Positions 8,232 to 19,600 of a DNA stretch of 64,000 bases are shown piece after piece (position 1 is the first letter of the stretch; each line of letters starts with the position of its first letter). A program made the translations under genes and the position numbers. Below the pieces are notes generated by a model, which ran no database searches, was not told where the DNA came from, and saw only the letters and a list, made by a program, of their open reading frames with translations. Origin of the DNA: Aequorivita sublithincola DSM 14238 (lineage in GTDB: Bacteria > Bacteroidota > Bacteroidia > Flavobacteriales > Flavobacteriaceae); NCBI RefSeq assembly GCF_000265385.1, contig NC_018013.1, positions 3,144,501 to 3,208,500 of the forward strand. Reading direction: 5' to 3'.

Positions 8232-9445
8232 TCGAAAAACTCTTTATAAAGTTTACTATAACTTCCTACACCTTTATATAACGAAAAAACATCATCAGCT
8301 AACTTTCTACAGTTAGAAACAACTATACTTGATTTTAAGTCCATAATAATTTTAGTATAATTATAAGTATTCAATTTATTTATATCCAGAATTTTACCAG
8401 TACCATAATGCTCAACAAAATACTGATGATCTCCCACATTTTTATTTGTTAAAATAGGAACTCCACTTGCCATAAGTTCGCCAAACTTTGTAGCGGCTGA
8501 TGCGTTTTTTGAAAAGAAGGGATGGATAAAAAAAACGGAGAGATCTAGTTGTCGCATCTTTTCAGGTATCTCATTAAAACCTACTTTTTTTAAACTATAT
8601 TCATTGTCCTCAAAACCATATTTTAAAAGAGTTTCTTTAATAAACTGATGCTGCCCCCCATTATATATTTCCAACTCATAATGTACTTCCTTTTTGATTA
8701 GTTGAAGCAACTCAGCAGTTTTTTCAAAATTGTACCAACCTATGGCAGTACCTATATATCCAATTTTAATTGGTTTGTTTACTTTATTAAAAGCTGGGCT
8801 AAAGCGCTCCAAGTCTGTACAGGTAGGGATAAAGTATACATTTTTCAACTTTTCACTCCCTTTAAACAAGGAGCCATCATTAATTAAATCTACACTCTTT
8901 TGCGAAAGCATTACAATAGCAATAGCATTGTTGTAAAGTGTTTTTTCAATCACTTTTGCTAATTTATAAGACAATCCACTTTTTTTCCATTCGCCTACAT
9001 CTGCCTTTTCATCAAACCAGAATCCACGTGTATCAAAAAGATAATTTATCTTTTTTCCTCTTTTTTTCAATAGCCACGCAATCGTTGCAGGCATATAGCT
9101 TCTGCAGTGCAAATAGCTTATTTGTTCTTCATCAATATATTTTTGTGTTAAGGAATAAAGTTGTTGAAAATTTTTTAAATAATTTTTCCCTCCAGCTAGG
9201 TAAGGTAGTGGGTACCAACTAATATTTTTATCTTTTAATTCTCTTTTTAAGGCTTCAACAGCATCAACATTTTCTAGGTCCTCCAATTTTTCCAAAGAAA
9301 GTAGCCAAAAAGAATATTCACTTGCTAGGCCCTTCAAGTAATTAAGTACTTGAGAAGCTCCTAGTGGCTCTAGCATTCCTGTGTAGCTAAGATAAATTAC
9401 TTTTTTATTTTCTCCGTTTATAGATAGTTTCATTACATCATCCAT
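8228..9445 (-). CDS. GT4-type glycosyltransferase
   Basis: Up to 405 residues, GT-B fold: VIYLSYTGMLEPLGASQVLNYLKGL near the N-terminus, HCRSYMPATIAW, LFDTRGFWFDEK, and donor-domain segments IGYIGTAIGWYNFEKT and ATKFGELMASGVPILTN. The phrase GMLEPLGASQV recurs in a subgroup of Bacteroidota group 1 transferases. Two starts are possible. The ATG at 9445 overlaps asnB by 13 bases, while the ATG at 9433 forms a TAATG stop-start overlap with asnB, a common coupling arrangement and the more likely start. Its donor and linkage are unknown. Confidence 0.87.
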   Translation of the reverse strand: MDDVMKLSINGENKKVIYLSYTGMLEPLGASQVLNYLKGLASEYSFWLLSLEKLEDLENVDAVEALKRELKDKNISWYPLPYLAGGKNYLKNFQQLYSLTQKYIDEEQISYLHCRSYMPATIAWLLKKRGKKINYLFDTRGFWFDEKADVGEWKKSGLSYKLAKVIEKTLYNNAIAIVMLSQKSVDLINDGSLFKGSEKLKNVYFIPTCTDLERFSPAFNKVNKPIKIGYIGTAIGWYNFEKTAELLQLIKKEVHYELEIYNGGQHQFIKETLLKYGFEDNEYSLKKVGFNEIPEKMRQLDLSVFFIHPFFSKNASAATKFGELMASGVPILTNKNVGDHQYFVEHYGTGKILDINKLNTYNYTKIIMDLKSSIVVSNCRKLADDVFSLYKGVGSYSKLYKEFFE

Positions 9446-11295
9446 TTTTCATACCATAGCTGGAACATTAAAAAATACCATAGCTTTTCATAATCTTTCC
9501 CATTTTCAGTGCGTATGGTTTGTACCAACTTTGACACTTCATTTGCATTAAAAATCTTTTGCTTCTCTAAAAAAGTCTTTCCTAAGTAATACTCTATTTT
9601 TTCAGCAAGAACACCTAAAAGCCACTTTTTAACTGGTACTGCAAACCCCATTTTTTTACGTTCCATCATCTCCTTTGGTACGTAGTTGTGAGTAATTTCT
9701 CTTAATATATACTTTTTTACGCCATTGTTAATTTTATAATTCTCAGGAAGTTGAGCCGCAAATTCTATAAGCCTATGATCTAACAGGGGTTCTCTACCCT
9801 CTAAACTTACACTCATTGTTGCCCTATCTACTTTAGGCAAAATATCATCTAGCAGATATGTTTTATAGTCATACGCCATCATACGCGAAAGATCTCCAGT
9901 AATATTGGTGTTTTTTAGGTTTTCAAAATTAAATACAGGTGTATTTATGTTACTTTTAAAATATTTCTGAATATCATTTTCAGCATAAGCAACATTCAGA
10001 ACGTTTGCCAATCTTTCTGGAGAAGTATCTTTAAATAAGTCTTTTAAGCGGGAGGCTTGGTAATTATCTTTAACCAAAAGATTAACCAAAGCGTTGTAGG
10101 ATAAAGGTATTTTACTGGCAGCTTTTATTATTTTAAATTTTGATAGGTAATTATAGCGTTCATAGCCTCCAAAAACTTCATCGCCTCCATCCGCCGAAAG
10201 CGCAACGGTAACATGCTGCCGCGCCATTTTACTTACCAACATGGTTGGTATAGCACTAGAATCCCCAAAAGGTTCATCGTAATAAAAGGGTACATCATCA
10301 ATTAAATCAAGAAGTTCTTCCTCATTACAATATAGCTCGGTATGATCGGTACCTAAGTATGCAGCCGTTTCCTTGGCAAACTTCGCTTCATTTAAATTTG
10401 GGTCGTTCACCCCTACGGTAAACGTTCGTATTTTCTTTGAGTTGTGCTTTTGCAAAATACTTGTAACTAAGGTACTATCGTAACCTCCACTCAAAAACAC
10501 CCCTACAGGCACATCGGCTACCATACGATAATTGCAGGCACTTATAAGTAAAGACTCAATTTGTTGTTTCGCTTCCTCAAAATCCAATTTCAGTCGCTCC
10601 TTTTCATAAAAGGTATCAACACTCCAATATTTATAGGTTTTTAATTCTTTGGTTTCCGTTGAAAATTTTAAAATGGAACCAGCGTTCATTTTCTTAACAT
10701 TTTTAAAGATAGAATTAGGAGATGGAATATTCCCGTATTGTAAAAATTGAGCGACGCTTTGAGTATCTAATACTTTACTAAATTGTGGATGCTCATGAAA
10801 TGCTTTTATTTCTGAGGCAAACAAGAGTATATTTTCATGCCAGTAATAATAAAATGGCTTTACCCCTGGCCTATCCCTAAAAGCGATTAACTGTTTTGTT
10901 TTTTTATTGAAAATTACAAAGGCGAACATCCCGATAAAATCCTTTACACAAGTGTCTCCCCATTCATCAAAAGCCTGTAAAATTATCTCGGTATCGCTTG
11001 ATGTTACAAAACTACGACCAACAGCTTCTAGTTTTTGTTTTATTTCCTTATAATTATAAACTTCACCATTATAGACTATACTTAAGTCCTTATGGTGCAT
11101 GGGTTGATTGGCACCGACAGCCAAGTCTATCACGCTCAGCCTTCTATGGCCTAGTCCTAAAGTAAATTCTGGTTCTTCGTATATATACGTGGAAGATGCA
11201 TCTGGCCCACGGTGGGCGAGACTATCAGTCATTTTTTCCAAATGAACCAATTCGCTTTTTTTATTAAAATCTATAAAACCCGTAAAACCACACAT
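9433..11295 (-). CDS. asnB: AsnB-type glutamine-hydrolysing amidotransferase (asparagine synthetase family)
   Basis: 620 residues, usual length. Class II glutamine amidotransferase domain with nucleophile Cys2 (MCGFTGF), RGPDAS and YNGEVYNY. The synthetase domain has the PP-loop SGGYDS at residues 269-274 (commonly SGGIDS or SGGLDS), SADGGDEVFGGY and a C-terminal EGREPLLDHRLIEFA segment. In polysaccharide loci such proteins are thought to amidate a sugar carboxylate, for example a uronic or nonulosonic acid, rather than aspartate. It is packed between glycosyltransferase genes with coupling on one side and a 3-base gap on the other. The family is certain; the acceptor is inferred from context. 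Confidence 0.93.
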   Translation of the reverse strand: MCGFTGFIDFNKKSELVHLEKMTDSLAHRGPDASSTYIYEEPEFTLGLGHRRLSVIDLAVGANQPMHHKDLSIVYNGEVYNYKEIKQKLEAVGRSFVTSSDTEIILQAFDEWGDTCVKDFIGMFAFVIFNKKTKQLIAFRDRPGVKPFYYYWHENILLFASEIKAFHEHPQFSKVLDTQSVAQFLQYGNIPSPNSIFKNVKKMNAGSILKFSTETKELKTYKYWSVDTFYEKERLKLDFEEAKQQIESLLISACNYRMVADVPVGVFLSGGYDSTLVTSILQKHNSKKIRTFTVGVNDPNLNEAKFAKETAAYLGTDHTELYCNEEELLDLIDDVPFYYDEPFGDSSAIPTMLVSKMARQHVTVALSADGGDEVFGGYERYNYLSKFKIIKAASKIPLSYNALVNLLVKDNYQASRLKDLFKDTSPERLANVLNVAYAENDIQKYFKSNINTPVFNFENLKNTNITGDLSRMMAYDYKTYLLDDILPKVDRATMSVSLEGREPLLDHRLIEFAAQLPENYKINNGVKKYILREITHNYVPKEMMERKKMGFAVPVKKWLLGVLAEKIEYYLGKTFLEKQKIFNANEVSKLVQTIRTENGKDYEKLWYFLMFQLWYEKWMM

Positions 11296-11298
11296 ATC

Positions 11299-12378
11299 CT
11301 AATTTTCATAAATATTGATCAATTCACTCATATATCTATCTTTTAGATAATATTGTTCGGCTATTTCCTTTGCTCTCTTCGTTTGCTTTTGAAGAATAAA
11401 AAAATCCTCTTTTTTAAAATTTCTAAGCCTCATCAAAACCGCTATTAATGAATGAACAGAGAGAGGATTGAAAAATATTGCATTATCATGAGTTGTTTCA
11501 TGAAGTACTTTTAAATCTGATGCGATTACTGGCAAACCTACTAGCATTGCCTCAGCAACAGCAATGCCAAAACCTTCATGTAATGAAGGGAGCATATAAG
11601 CATCATATTCATTTAAAATTTCATACACATTATTAATTTTACCTTTTAGAACAATTGGTAATTTATGTTTATCTATTTGACTTTGTAATCCACTCTTTAA
11701 ATTACCATCACCATATATATGGACTTCAAAAAATTCTCTAACCTCTGCTTTTTCTACAAATGCATCAATTATTAATTGGTAGTTTTTAACTTCTTTAAGA
11801 TTTCCAACGCACGCTATTTTTTTGATGTCATCTCTATAATTTAGTTTTGGGTAATTTAAAAATTCTTTAGAAACATAGTTCTTTAAAACGAAGCTTTTAC
11901 CTTTAATACCAACACTGTTTTTGTAATCCTTTAAAACTTCATTAGAAACTGCAATTAAAGTATGGTTTTTCTTATAAATTAATTTTTCTAATATGAGCAT
12001 TTTATTGCTTTTATCAAAACTGTCGAGACTTAATGTGCTATGAATTGAAAAAAATAATTTACTGCCTTTTGGAGCAGCCAACCTACTCAGCATATTGCTA
12101 TATAACAATTGTGATCTAATTATATCTGGATTAATTTTAAGCAGTATTTTTCTTAAAGAAAAATACTGCTTAAAAAATGGAAACTTTCCTTTTCTTTCAA
12201 TAATAAATAGATCTTTAACATAAGTTCTTATCAAAATTTCCTCGAATTCAATTTCAGAGGATAAGATTACCAAATAAATATCAAAAGTTCTTTTTAAATC
12301 TGGCAAGAGGTCCATAAGTAAAATTTCTGCACCACCTCTACCCATAGAATCTATTACCCACACAACACTTTTCTTCAT
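11299..12378 (-). CDS. GT4-type glycosyltransferase
   Basis: 359 residues. MKKSVVWVIDSMGRGGAEILLMDLLPDL is the classical group 1 N-terminus with the glycine-rich GRGGAE loop. The donor-binding part has KKIACVGNLKEVKNYQLIIDAF and YDAYMLPSLHEGFGIAVAEAMLVGLPVIAS, with the E-x7-E motif (EGFGIAVAE). It is separated from asnB by three bases and from the upstream gene by ten. It probably adds a sugar of the same repeat unit. Confidence 0.9.
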   Translation of the reverse strand: MKKSVVWVIDSMGRGGAEILLMDLLPDLKRTFDIYLVILSSEIEFEEILIRTYVKDLFIIERKGKFPFFKQYFSLRKILLKINPDIIRSQLLYSNMLSRLAAPKGSKLFFSIHSTLSLDSFDKSNKMLILEKLIYKKNHTLIAVSNEVLKDYKNSVGIKGKSFVLKNYVSKEFLNYPKLNYRDDIKKIACVGNLKEVKNYQLIIDAFVEKAEVREFFEVHIYGDGNLKSGLQSQIDKHKLPIVLKGKINNVYEILNEYDAYMLPSLHEGFGIAVAEAMLVGLPVIASDLKVLHETTHDNAIFFNPLSVHSLIAVLMRLRNFKKEDFFILQKQTKRAKEIAEQYYLKDRYMSELINIYEN

Positions 12379-12388
12379 CCTAATTTTA

Positions 12389-13600
12389 TTATAAAACCTT
12401 TTTCAAAATATAATCAGTACTGCTGTTTTCATATTCCTTATCAATACTGTCACAGTAATTTTTTGCTTTTAGATAAACATCCTGTACTGGTGTATATATT
12501 TTTAAGTAATCTATAACTTCTTCAAGCATATTAAAATAAGCTACTACTAAATTATTTGTAATAAATCCGTAATAATCATAAACTTTAGGATTTGTGTTGA
12601 AATACACACATGGTATATTGCACAAAGTTGCTTCTAAATGTATACTAGAATCTCCTCCAATAACTAGATCTGCATCTTTTACACTTTCCATGATACTATT
12701 TTCAATACATGTCTCAAATTTCAAGTTTTTAGATAAAGACCCAATTTGATAGGGATGCTCTCTAACTTTAACTAAAATATTTAGAGAATTAATTTTCGCT
12801 ATCAAATCATCATATATCTTTAAATTGTCCACATTATTAATACATATTAAAACTTTACTTATACTTCTTCTGTTTGGATAAATATTAATCCAACCATCCA
12901 TTTTAGAAATACCAGTCAAAAATACTTGACATTCCTTTGCAATCCCTATATTTTTATAAATTTCAAAGGAAATTTTTCCGTCTAAACAGGCATAATCAAA
13001 AGTTAGTTTTGGAAATTTAGGACTTACAGAAGCATGCTGGAGATAAATGGTTTTAACCTTAAGTTTTTTTGCTGCGTACAAAAATGCTACGTTAATTGTA
13101 GAATGATCATTAGATAACCAAACATATTTAGGTTTTGACTTTTTCAATATTTTCAAACAGGTTTCGTAAGCTCCTAAACTATAAGCAATTTGCCGAGAAT
13201 AGCTCACATACTTATTTGCGGAAAAAAAACGATTGGTAAACTCATTCGAAATTTTAAAAATGAACGGATAACTCAATAACGTATTTAAATAAGCCTGCCA
13301 AAAAGGAAACTTAAACGAAGGCTCATCACTAAATCGAACGTCGTTACCTTGATAACAAACAATAGAGTTCTGTTTTAAAGATTTATAAATATTTTTTAAG
13401 GCATTATATTGGTTTGGAGATCCGAAATAAAAAAGATGTTCATTTTCATTTTTGGGCTGCAAATATATTTTACCTGAGAAAATCGATTTCAAAAATAATT
13501 TTAAAACATTGAAAAATCCATTAATTTTTCTCTCCTTTTTTAAATAGAAAATATCAATATGTAAACTATGTCGAAGATATCGTATTGTAAATATATCCAT
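12389..13600 (-). CDS. GT-B-like transferase of unassigned family (capsule-type)
   Basis: 403 residues with no confident family. The C-terminal half resembles GT-B enzymes of the CDP-glycerol transferase, UDP-GlcNAc 2-epimerase or polysialyltransferase type: KTIYLQHASVSPKFPKLTFDYACLDG near residue 185, ILVKVREHPYQIGSL near residue 275, and ADLVIGGDSSIHLEATLCNIPCVYFN near residue 310. There are no membrane segments. The gene shares one base with the upstream acyltransferase (TAATG overlap). Because a CMP-nonulosonate module is encoded just upstream and no other transferase here looks like a sialyltransferase, it is a candidate for adding that acid sugar; this is inference. Confidence 0.55.
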   Translation of the reverse strand: MDIFTIRYLRHSLHIDIFYLKKERKINGFFNVLKLFLKSIFSGKIYLQPKNENEHLFYFGSPNQYNALKNIYKSLKQNSIVCYQGNDVRFSDEPSFKFPFWQAYLNTLLSYPFIFKISNEFTNRFFSANKYVSYSRQIAYSLGAYETCLKILKKSKPKYVWLSNDHSTINVAFLYAAKKLKVKTIYLQHASVSPKFPKLTFDYACLDGKISFEIYKNIGIAKECQVFLTGISKMDGWINIYPNRRSISKVLICINNVDNLKIYDDLIAKINSLNILVKVREHPYQIGSLSKNLKFETCIENSIMESVKDADLVIGGDSSIHLEATLCNIPCVYFNTNPKVYDYYGFITNNLVVAYFNMLEEVIDYLKIYTPVQDVYLKAKNYCDSIDKEYENSSTDYILKKVL

Positions 13601-14106
13601 TAATGAAATTTCTTTTGATCTTTTAGCAGATAATAATGTTCCTCATCTCGCTTTTTAAATACTACGGCAGGATGCCCTCCTGCTATTGAACAAGGAGGTA
13701 ACGATTTAACAACTACAGAACCTGCTTGAATAATACAACCTTCACCGATAGTAACGCCTCCTAAAATTATAACTCCATGCCCAAGCCAAACGTTGTCTTC
13801 AACAGTAACATCTTTTATAATATATGTATCATCATATGGTATTTTCTCACCCATAAAGTTATGAGTATCTGTAATTATTAGACAGTCCATTCCAGAATGG
13901 AAATTATCTCCAATGGTAACTTTACCTTTACCCATAATTTTCATACCATTAAAATTTACATTTTTTCCTAAATAAGTATTTTCATTAATATAAGAAACTC
14001 CATTAACTTTTAAAGGCAAAATATATGACTTTGCTTTTTTAAGAATAATATTTAAATAGTACTTTTTTTTATAATTCCTGTAAATATTTAATAAAGTAGA
14101 AATCAT
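13600..14106 (-). CDS. Hexapeptide-repeat acyltransferase (maltose/galactoside acetyltransferase-like)
   Basis: 168 residues, left-handed beta-helix type. Repeats run from NENTYLGKNVNFNGM through VTVEDNVWLGHGVIILGGVTIGEGCIIQAGSVVVKSLPP, ending CSIAGGHPAVVFKKR. ITDTHNFMG holds the conserved His of the family. The N-terminal 25 residues are basic and may lie at the membrane. It probably O-acetylates a residue of the glycan from acetyl-CoA. It shares one base with the next gene, so the two are coupled. Confidence 0.85.
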   Translation of the reverse strand: MISTLLNIYRNYKKKYYLNIILKKAKSYILPLKVNGVSYINENTYLGKNVNFNGMKIMGKGKVTIGDNFHSGMDCLIITDTHNFMGEKIPYDDTYIIKDVTVEDNVWLGHGVIILGGVTIGEGCIIQAGSVVVKSLPPCSIAGGHPAVVFKKRDEEHYYLLKDQKKFH

Positions 14107-14117
14107 TTTTTATGTCT

Positions 14118-15518
14118 TTAAAACTTAATAATCATCTTTTTTAATAAAAAAATTAAAACTAGAATCAAAATAACAGAAATACAAATCTTATAAATTACTG
14201 GTATTTCGACTAAATAATAAACAATCGCTGATAATAAAAGAGTTATACTTAACCATTTTAATGGATGATATTCTAGGGTACAGTGAGCTTTATATGCTTT
14301 TAAAAAATAACCAACATATCCCATATACATTAATGCAAAAAATGTAGTATAAGCTGCAGCTTCATAACCAAAAATAGGAATAAAAATAAAATTCAAAATA
14401 ACATTACTTAAACCTGCTATAAAACTCACTTTTAATAAATCCTTAGTTTTCTCGTAATAAAAAAGACGCGTGTTTGCTCCAAAATACATTGGCCTATAAT
14501 TATAACCCATGATTAATATTATACCCAATGGATAAACTTTCTGTAAAGAATCATTCTTAATCAGAATAAAAAATATTTCCTTCAACCATAGTGAAATAAG
14601 AAATGTTCCAAAAAGAACAATTGTTTGTAAAAAAAAAATGATATTTCTAGCTAGTCTTTCATCTTTGTTTTTATATGCCTTTAAAAGCATAGGCCCAATA
14701 GCCAAACCAGATGCATTTACACCAGACTGAACAACACTAGAAACAGTACCGGCCACATTGTACAATCCAATATTAGCAATAGTAACATTCGTAAACTTCA
14801 TTATGACTCTATCTGAAGTATTTAATAAATACGCACTATAAAAGTGTGGTACTGAAGGAAGAGAAATTTTTAACTGTTTTTTTATAAAACTCCTCTTAAA
14901 ATTAAAAATAGGAGTTAATTTAAATTTTCTATTTAGGGGAATCCAATAACTTATTTGATCACAAAGCTGAGCAATTGAAACTGATAAAAACCAACCTATG
15001 TAACCCATACGTAGTACTGCAATAAAATATATATTTAACCCTATCGACAAAAAACCAATAAGCATACTTCGTATAGCTATGGGCATTGGCCTTTCTTGTA
15101 ATTGATAGTATTTAGCACATAAAAAAGAGGTTGGACCAAAAAGAACAACAGGTATAGTATTAAGTAATATAATGAGCCAAGTGTTTTCGGCAGCTTCCTC
15201 TGGAATAATAAAATAAATTACAAGACCCAACATTATAGTATAAGGTATTTGCCACAGTATTAAGAAACCATATATTTGTCTCCAAGCCCATTTATGTTGC
15301 ATAGGGCTCTTATAGAAGCTATTGCTTAAAACTACGTTAAGTCCTAAATTTGACAAGGCGGTCATCGCTCCCACCACTGCAACTATTAGCCCATATACTC
15401 CAAAATCTACCTCAGTTAGATATTGGGTTATTATTGGCAGTATAAAAATACCTGCAATTCGAGGTATTTGAGGAGCCAATCCATAAATAGCAGTATGTGA
15501 AAATATTTTCTTATACAC
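14118..15518 (-). CDS. Wzx-type flippase (polysaccharide transporter, MOP/MATE superfamily)
   Basis: 466 residues, about 12-14 transmembrane helices over the full length, no signal peptide. The N-terminus (ISHTAIYGLAPQIPRIAGIFILPIIT, encoded MYKKIFSHTAIYG) resembles PST/MurJ-like exporters, and TSDRVIMKFTNVTIANIGLYNVAG near residue 230 is the typical mid-protein segment. It would flip undecaprenyl-PP-linked repeat units to the periplasm for the polymerase encoded at 6016-7164. It overlaps the upstream acyltransferase gene by eight bases, so both belong to one operon. Confidence 0.9.
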   Translation of the reverse strand: MYKKIFSHTAIYGLAPQIPRIAGIFILPIITQYLTEVDFGVYGLIVAVVGAMTALSNLGLNVVLSNSFYKSPMQHKWAWRQIYGFLILWQIPYTIMLGLVIYFIIPEEAAENTWLIILLNTIPVVLFGPTSFLCAKYYQLQERPMPIAIRSMLIGFLSIGLNIYFIAVLRMGYIGWFLSVSIAQLCDQISYWIPLNRKFKLTPIFNFKRSFIKKQLKISLPSVPHFYSAYLLNTSDRVIMKFTNVTIANIGLYNVAGTVSSVVQSGVNASGLAIGPMLLKAYKNKDERLARNIIFFLQTIVLFGTFLISLWLKEIFFILIKNDSLQKVYPLGIILIMGYNYRPMYFGANTRLFYYEKTKDLLKVSFIAGLSNVILNFIFIPIFGYEAAAYTTFFALMYMGYVGYFLKAYKAHCTLEYHPLKWLSITLLLSAIVYYLVEIPVIYKICISVILILVLIFLLKKMIIKF

Positions 15519-16011
15519 TCTTATATTTGATTAGTCTTGCGGGAACACCACCAACAATGCTATTTGAATCAACATTTTTAGTAACGACAGAGTTTGCACC
15601 GATTATAGAATTATCACCTAATGAAATTCCTGGATTTATAAAAACATTTGTTCCTATCCAAACACCATCTCCGATTACAACATTTTTCATTATCTTTTTT
15701 TTCTTTGAAGTATTATCAAAATTTTGATTAACGTCATTTGATGCAGTATAAATTTTAACATTATGGCTTATAGAACAATTTTTGCCAATCGATACAGTAA
15801 AACCTTTTGAAGCCTGAATTGTAGAATAACTTCCAATATAAGTTTGCTCACCTATATTAATAACACCATCACCATATAACAAAATCCCATCACCATTAAA
15901 CCTAAAAGTATTATCTATGTTATATTTTTTCCTATAATTATCATAACGTACAGACATTTCCATATTTTTACATTTGGAATATAGAAATGCAATTATCCTT
16001 TTTAAAAACAT
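15511..16011 (-). CDS. Hexapeptide-repeat acyltransferase (colanic-acid/WcaF-like)
   Basis: 166 residues with left-handed beta-helix repeats: LYGDGVINIGEQTYIGSYSTI, VSIGKNCSISHNVKIYTASND with the conserved His, then VVIGDGVWIGTNVFINPGISLGDNSIIGANSVVTKNV and the end VGGVPARLIKYK. It probably acetylates a sugar of the repeat. It overlaps the flippase gene by eight bases and lies six bases after the phosphatase gene. The two acyltransferases in this operon are different enough to act on different positions. Confidence 0.86.
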   Translation of the reverse strand: MFLKRIIAFLYSKCKNMEMSVRYDNYRKKYNIDNTFRFNGDGILLYGDGVINIGEQTYIGSYSTIQASKGFTVSIGKNCSISHNVKIYTASNDVNQNFDNTSKKKKIMKNVVIGDGVWIGTNVFINPGISLGDNSIIGANSVVTKNVDSNSIVGGVPARLIKYKSV

Positions 16012-16017
16012 TTTGTT

Positions 16018-17579
<1,562 letters not shown>

Positions 17580-17580
17580 A

Positions 17581-18330
17581 TTACTTTGTATTTAAATTAA
17601 TTTGTTTTTCCATTATATTTAACCAAGTTTCATTTGAAGAAACGAGTTTTAGTAAATCAATCATTTTACCACTTTTTATTTTTTTTGATTCACTGTAGAT
17701 TTCTTGCAGCAATAAAAAATCTGCTTTTGTATCTATCGTCATTCGGATATTCTTAAAATCTTCAACTTTAGTAGGCATAAAAATTAATTTGATTCTAAAT
17801 AAATTTGGATTTGAATAAATAAAATTAGTTACATGCTCATAATAGAATTCATCTTTTGTTAATTCTTTTACTTTAATCAACGCTGACAAACTAACAGCCT
17901 CTCCCCAAAATCCATAATGTGTAAGTATGGTCGGCACACCTTTGGACGTTTTAAAAGAACAATAATCCAAATCTTCATTTTTAAAATTATCAATCACCTC
18001 GCTTAAATAGTTTATATCAATAAATGGATTATCTGCACAAATTCGAATTATTTTTGAAATACCATATTCTTTCGAGGTATCAATAAATCGCTGTAAAACA
18101 TCATTCTCTGATCCCCTGTAAAAACCGACTCCAATATCTTTACATAATTCTACCAATTTTGAATCGATACTATTAGTTGTAGTTGAAACTATAATGGGAA
18201 TCTCATTAAATTCTTTTTTAAGCTTCCGGACAATAATTTCAAACACCCCTTTATTATTATAAAAGGGAAGTACCATTTTATTAGGTAATCGACTAGAACC
18301 TAATCTAGCTTGTATAATTATACCAATCAT
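17581..18330 (-). CDS. SpsF/NeuA-like cytidylyltransferase
   Basis: 249 residues. Cytidylyltransferase family 3 signature at the N-terminus (GIIIQARLGSSRLPNKMVLPF), then RGSENDVLQRFIDTSKEYG, IIRICADNPFIDIN (Asp that binds the metal) and RMTIDTKADFLLLQEIY. It most likely makes the CMP-activated form of the acid produced by the next two genes. SpsF-like enzymes can also accept other sugars, so the nucleotide and the sugar are inferred from context. It is the first gene of the tight operon that runs to 16018 and probably on to 4807. Confidence 0.85.
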   Translation of the reverse strand: MIGIIIQARLGSSRLPNKMVLPFYNNKGVFEIIVRKLKKEFNEIPIIVSTTTNSIDSKLVELCKDIGVGFYRGSENDVLQRFIDTSKEYGISKIIRICADNPFIDINYLSEVIDNFKNEDLDYCSFKTSKGVPTILTHYGFWGEAVSLSALIKVKELTKDEFYYEHVTNFIYSNPNLFRIKLIFMPTKVEDFKNIRMTIDTKADFLLLQEIYSESKKIKSGKMIDLLKLVSSNETWLNIMEKQINLNTK

Positions 18331-18722
18331 ATTAATTAGTGATAAAATGATTTATTTACATTTTGAAACCAACAACTTCATTTCCAAAAAACACAAAGTT
18401 TTCAATTAAAATATTCTTTTTATTAATCCTTTATAACAACTTTTACAATAAGACCCAAACCAAAATTAGTATAAATCCCGGTGCTGTCGAATATACTAAT
18501 CAACTCTCGCAAAATAACCAATTAAACATATAAACGAATATCTACCAATACTCCAAGTATATAAATCATACCTATTAATCAAAAATCTTAAAGACAAAGC
18601 AATCTTGACTACAATATAGTAATTGCTATTTGAGCATCTCATCTAAAAAAGTTTTCTAAGAAGATTCCAATTAATTCATTAAGTTTTTGATTTTTTTTAA
18701 CAACAACGTTTTTGTTGTATTC
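18331..18722. other. Gene-free stretch between rfbA and the cytidylyltransferase
   Basis: About 390 AT-rich bases with no ORF. A minus-strand TAATTTTG (18461-18468) matches the -7 consensus but lacks a well-spaced -33 TTG, so a promoter for the downstream glycan operon is only possible. A 7-base stem (ACAACAA/TTGTTGT) at about 18699-18718 sits just past the rfbA stop and could be a weak terminator. Nothing else was seen. Confidence 0.5.
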
Positions 18723-19598
18723 TTATTTATTTAAAGCTATTTTCTTCAAGTATTCAAAATATTCTCCTTTCATTTTCATTACTCTATCACGAATTTCTTC
18801 CTTGCTAATCCATTTAGACCGCAATGCAACTTCCTCTAAACAAGCAATCTTTAAACCAGTTCTTTTTTCCACAGCTTTTACAAATTCGGTAGCTTCAGTT
18901 AATGCTTCATGGGTTCCTGTATCAAGCCAAGCAAAACCACGACTTAATATTTGCATTTTTAAAGACTCTTTACTTAAATAACTTTGGTTTACAGAGGTAA
19001 TTTCCAGTTCTCCACGGTGAGAAGGTTTTACATTTTTTGCCACTTCTACTACTGAGTTTGGATAAAAATACAAGCCAACTACTGCGTAATGAGATTTTGG
19101 ATCTTTTGGTTTTTCTTCAATGCTAATAACGTTCATAGCATCATCAAATTCTGCCACTCCATAACGTTCGGGGTCATTTACATAATTCCCAAAAACCACA
19201 GCCTTCTTCTCCTTTGTAACGGTTTCAACTGCTTCTTTTAATATATTTTGAAGACCGGCGCCATGGAAAATATTATCGCCAAGCACTAAACACACATCGT
19301 CATTCCCAATAAATTCTTCACCTAGAATAAAAGCTTGCGCCAAACCATCTGGGCTTGGTTGTTCTTTATAAGTAAATTTTACTCCAAATTGACTCCCATC
19401 GCCTAGCAAACGTTCAAAATTTGGTAAGTCGTGCGGTGTAGAAATAATCAGTATATCCCGAATCCCTGCCAACATCAAGACCGAAAGTGGGTAATATATC
19501 ATCGGTTTGTCATAAATGGGTAATAATTGCTTACTAACAGCTATAGTTAGTGGATGCAAGCGTGTTCCCGAGCCACCGGCTAAAATAATTCCTTTCAT
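18723..19598 (-). CDS. rfbA: Glucose-1-phosphate thymidylyltransferase (copy 1)
   Basis: 291 residues. Makes dTDP-glucose from dTTP and glucose-1-phosphate, first step of dTDP-L-rhamnose synthesis. The N-terminal [26 protein letters not shown] nucleotide-binding loop, [11 protein letters not shown] (metal-binding Asp) and [19 protein letters not shown] are typical, and the length fits RmlA. It is two bases from rfbD. A second copy at 25435-26307 is nearly the same over the first 70 residues. The C-terminal residues after about 285 (LKKIALNK) differ from copy 2. Confidence 0.97.
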   Translation of the reverse strand: MKGIILAGGSGTRLHPLTIAVSKQLLPIYDKPMIYYPLSVLMLAGIRDILIISTPHDLPNFERLLGDGSQFGVKFTYKEQPSPDGLAQAFILGEEFIGNDDVCLVLGDNIFHGAGLQNILKEAVETVTKEKKAVVFGNYVNDPERYGVAEFDDAMNVISIEEKPKDPKSHYAVVGLYFYPNSVVEVAKNVKPSHRGELEITSVNQSYLSKESLKMQILSRGFAWLDTGTHEALTEATEFVKAVEKRTGLKIACLEEVALRSKWISKEEIRDRVMKMKGEYFEYLKKIALNK

Positions 19599-19600
19599 TG

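Noticed and set aside
18461..18468. Promoter for the CMP-nonulosonate operon
   Set aside because: The -7 match is good, but no TTG is at a suitable distance, and such matches occur by chance in AT-rich DNA; noted only in the spacer entry.
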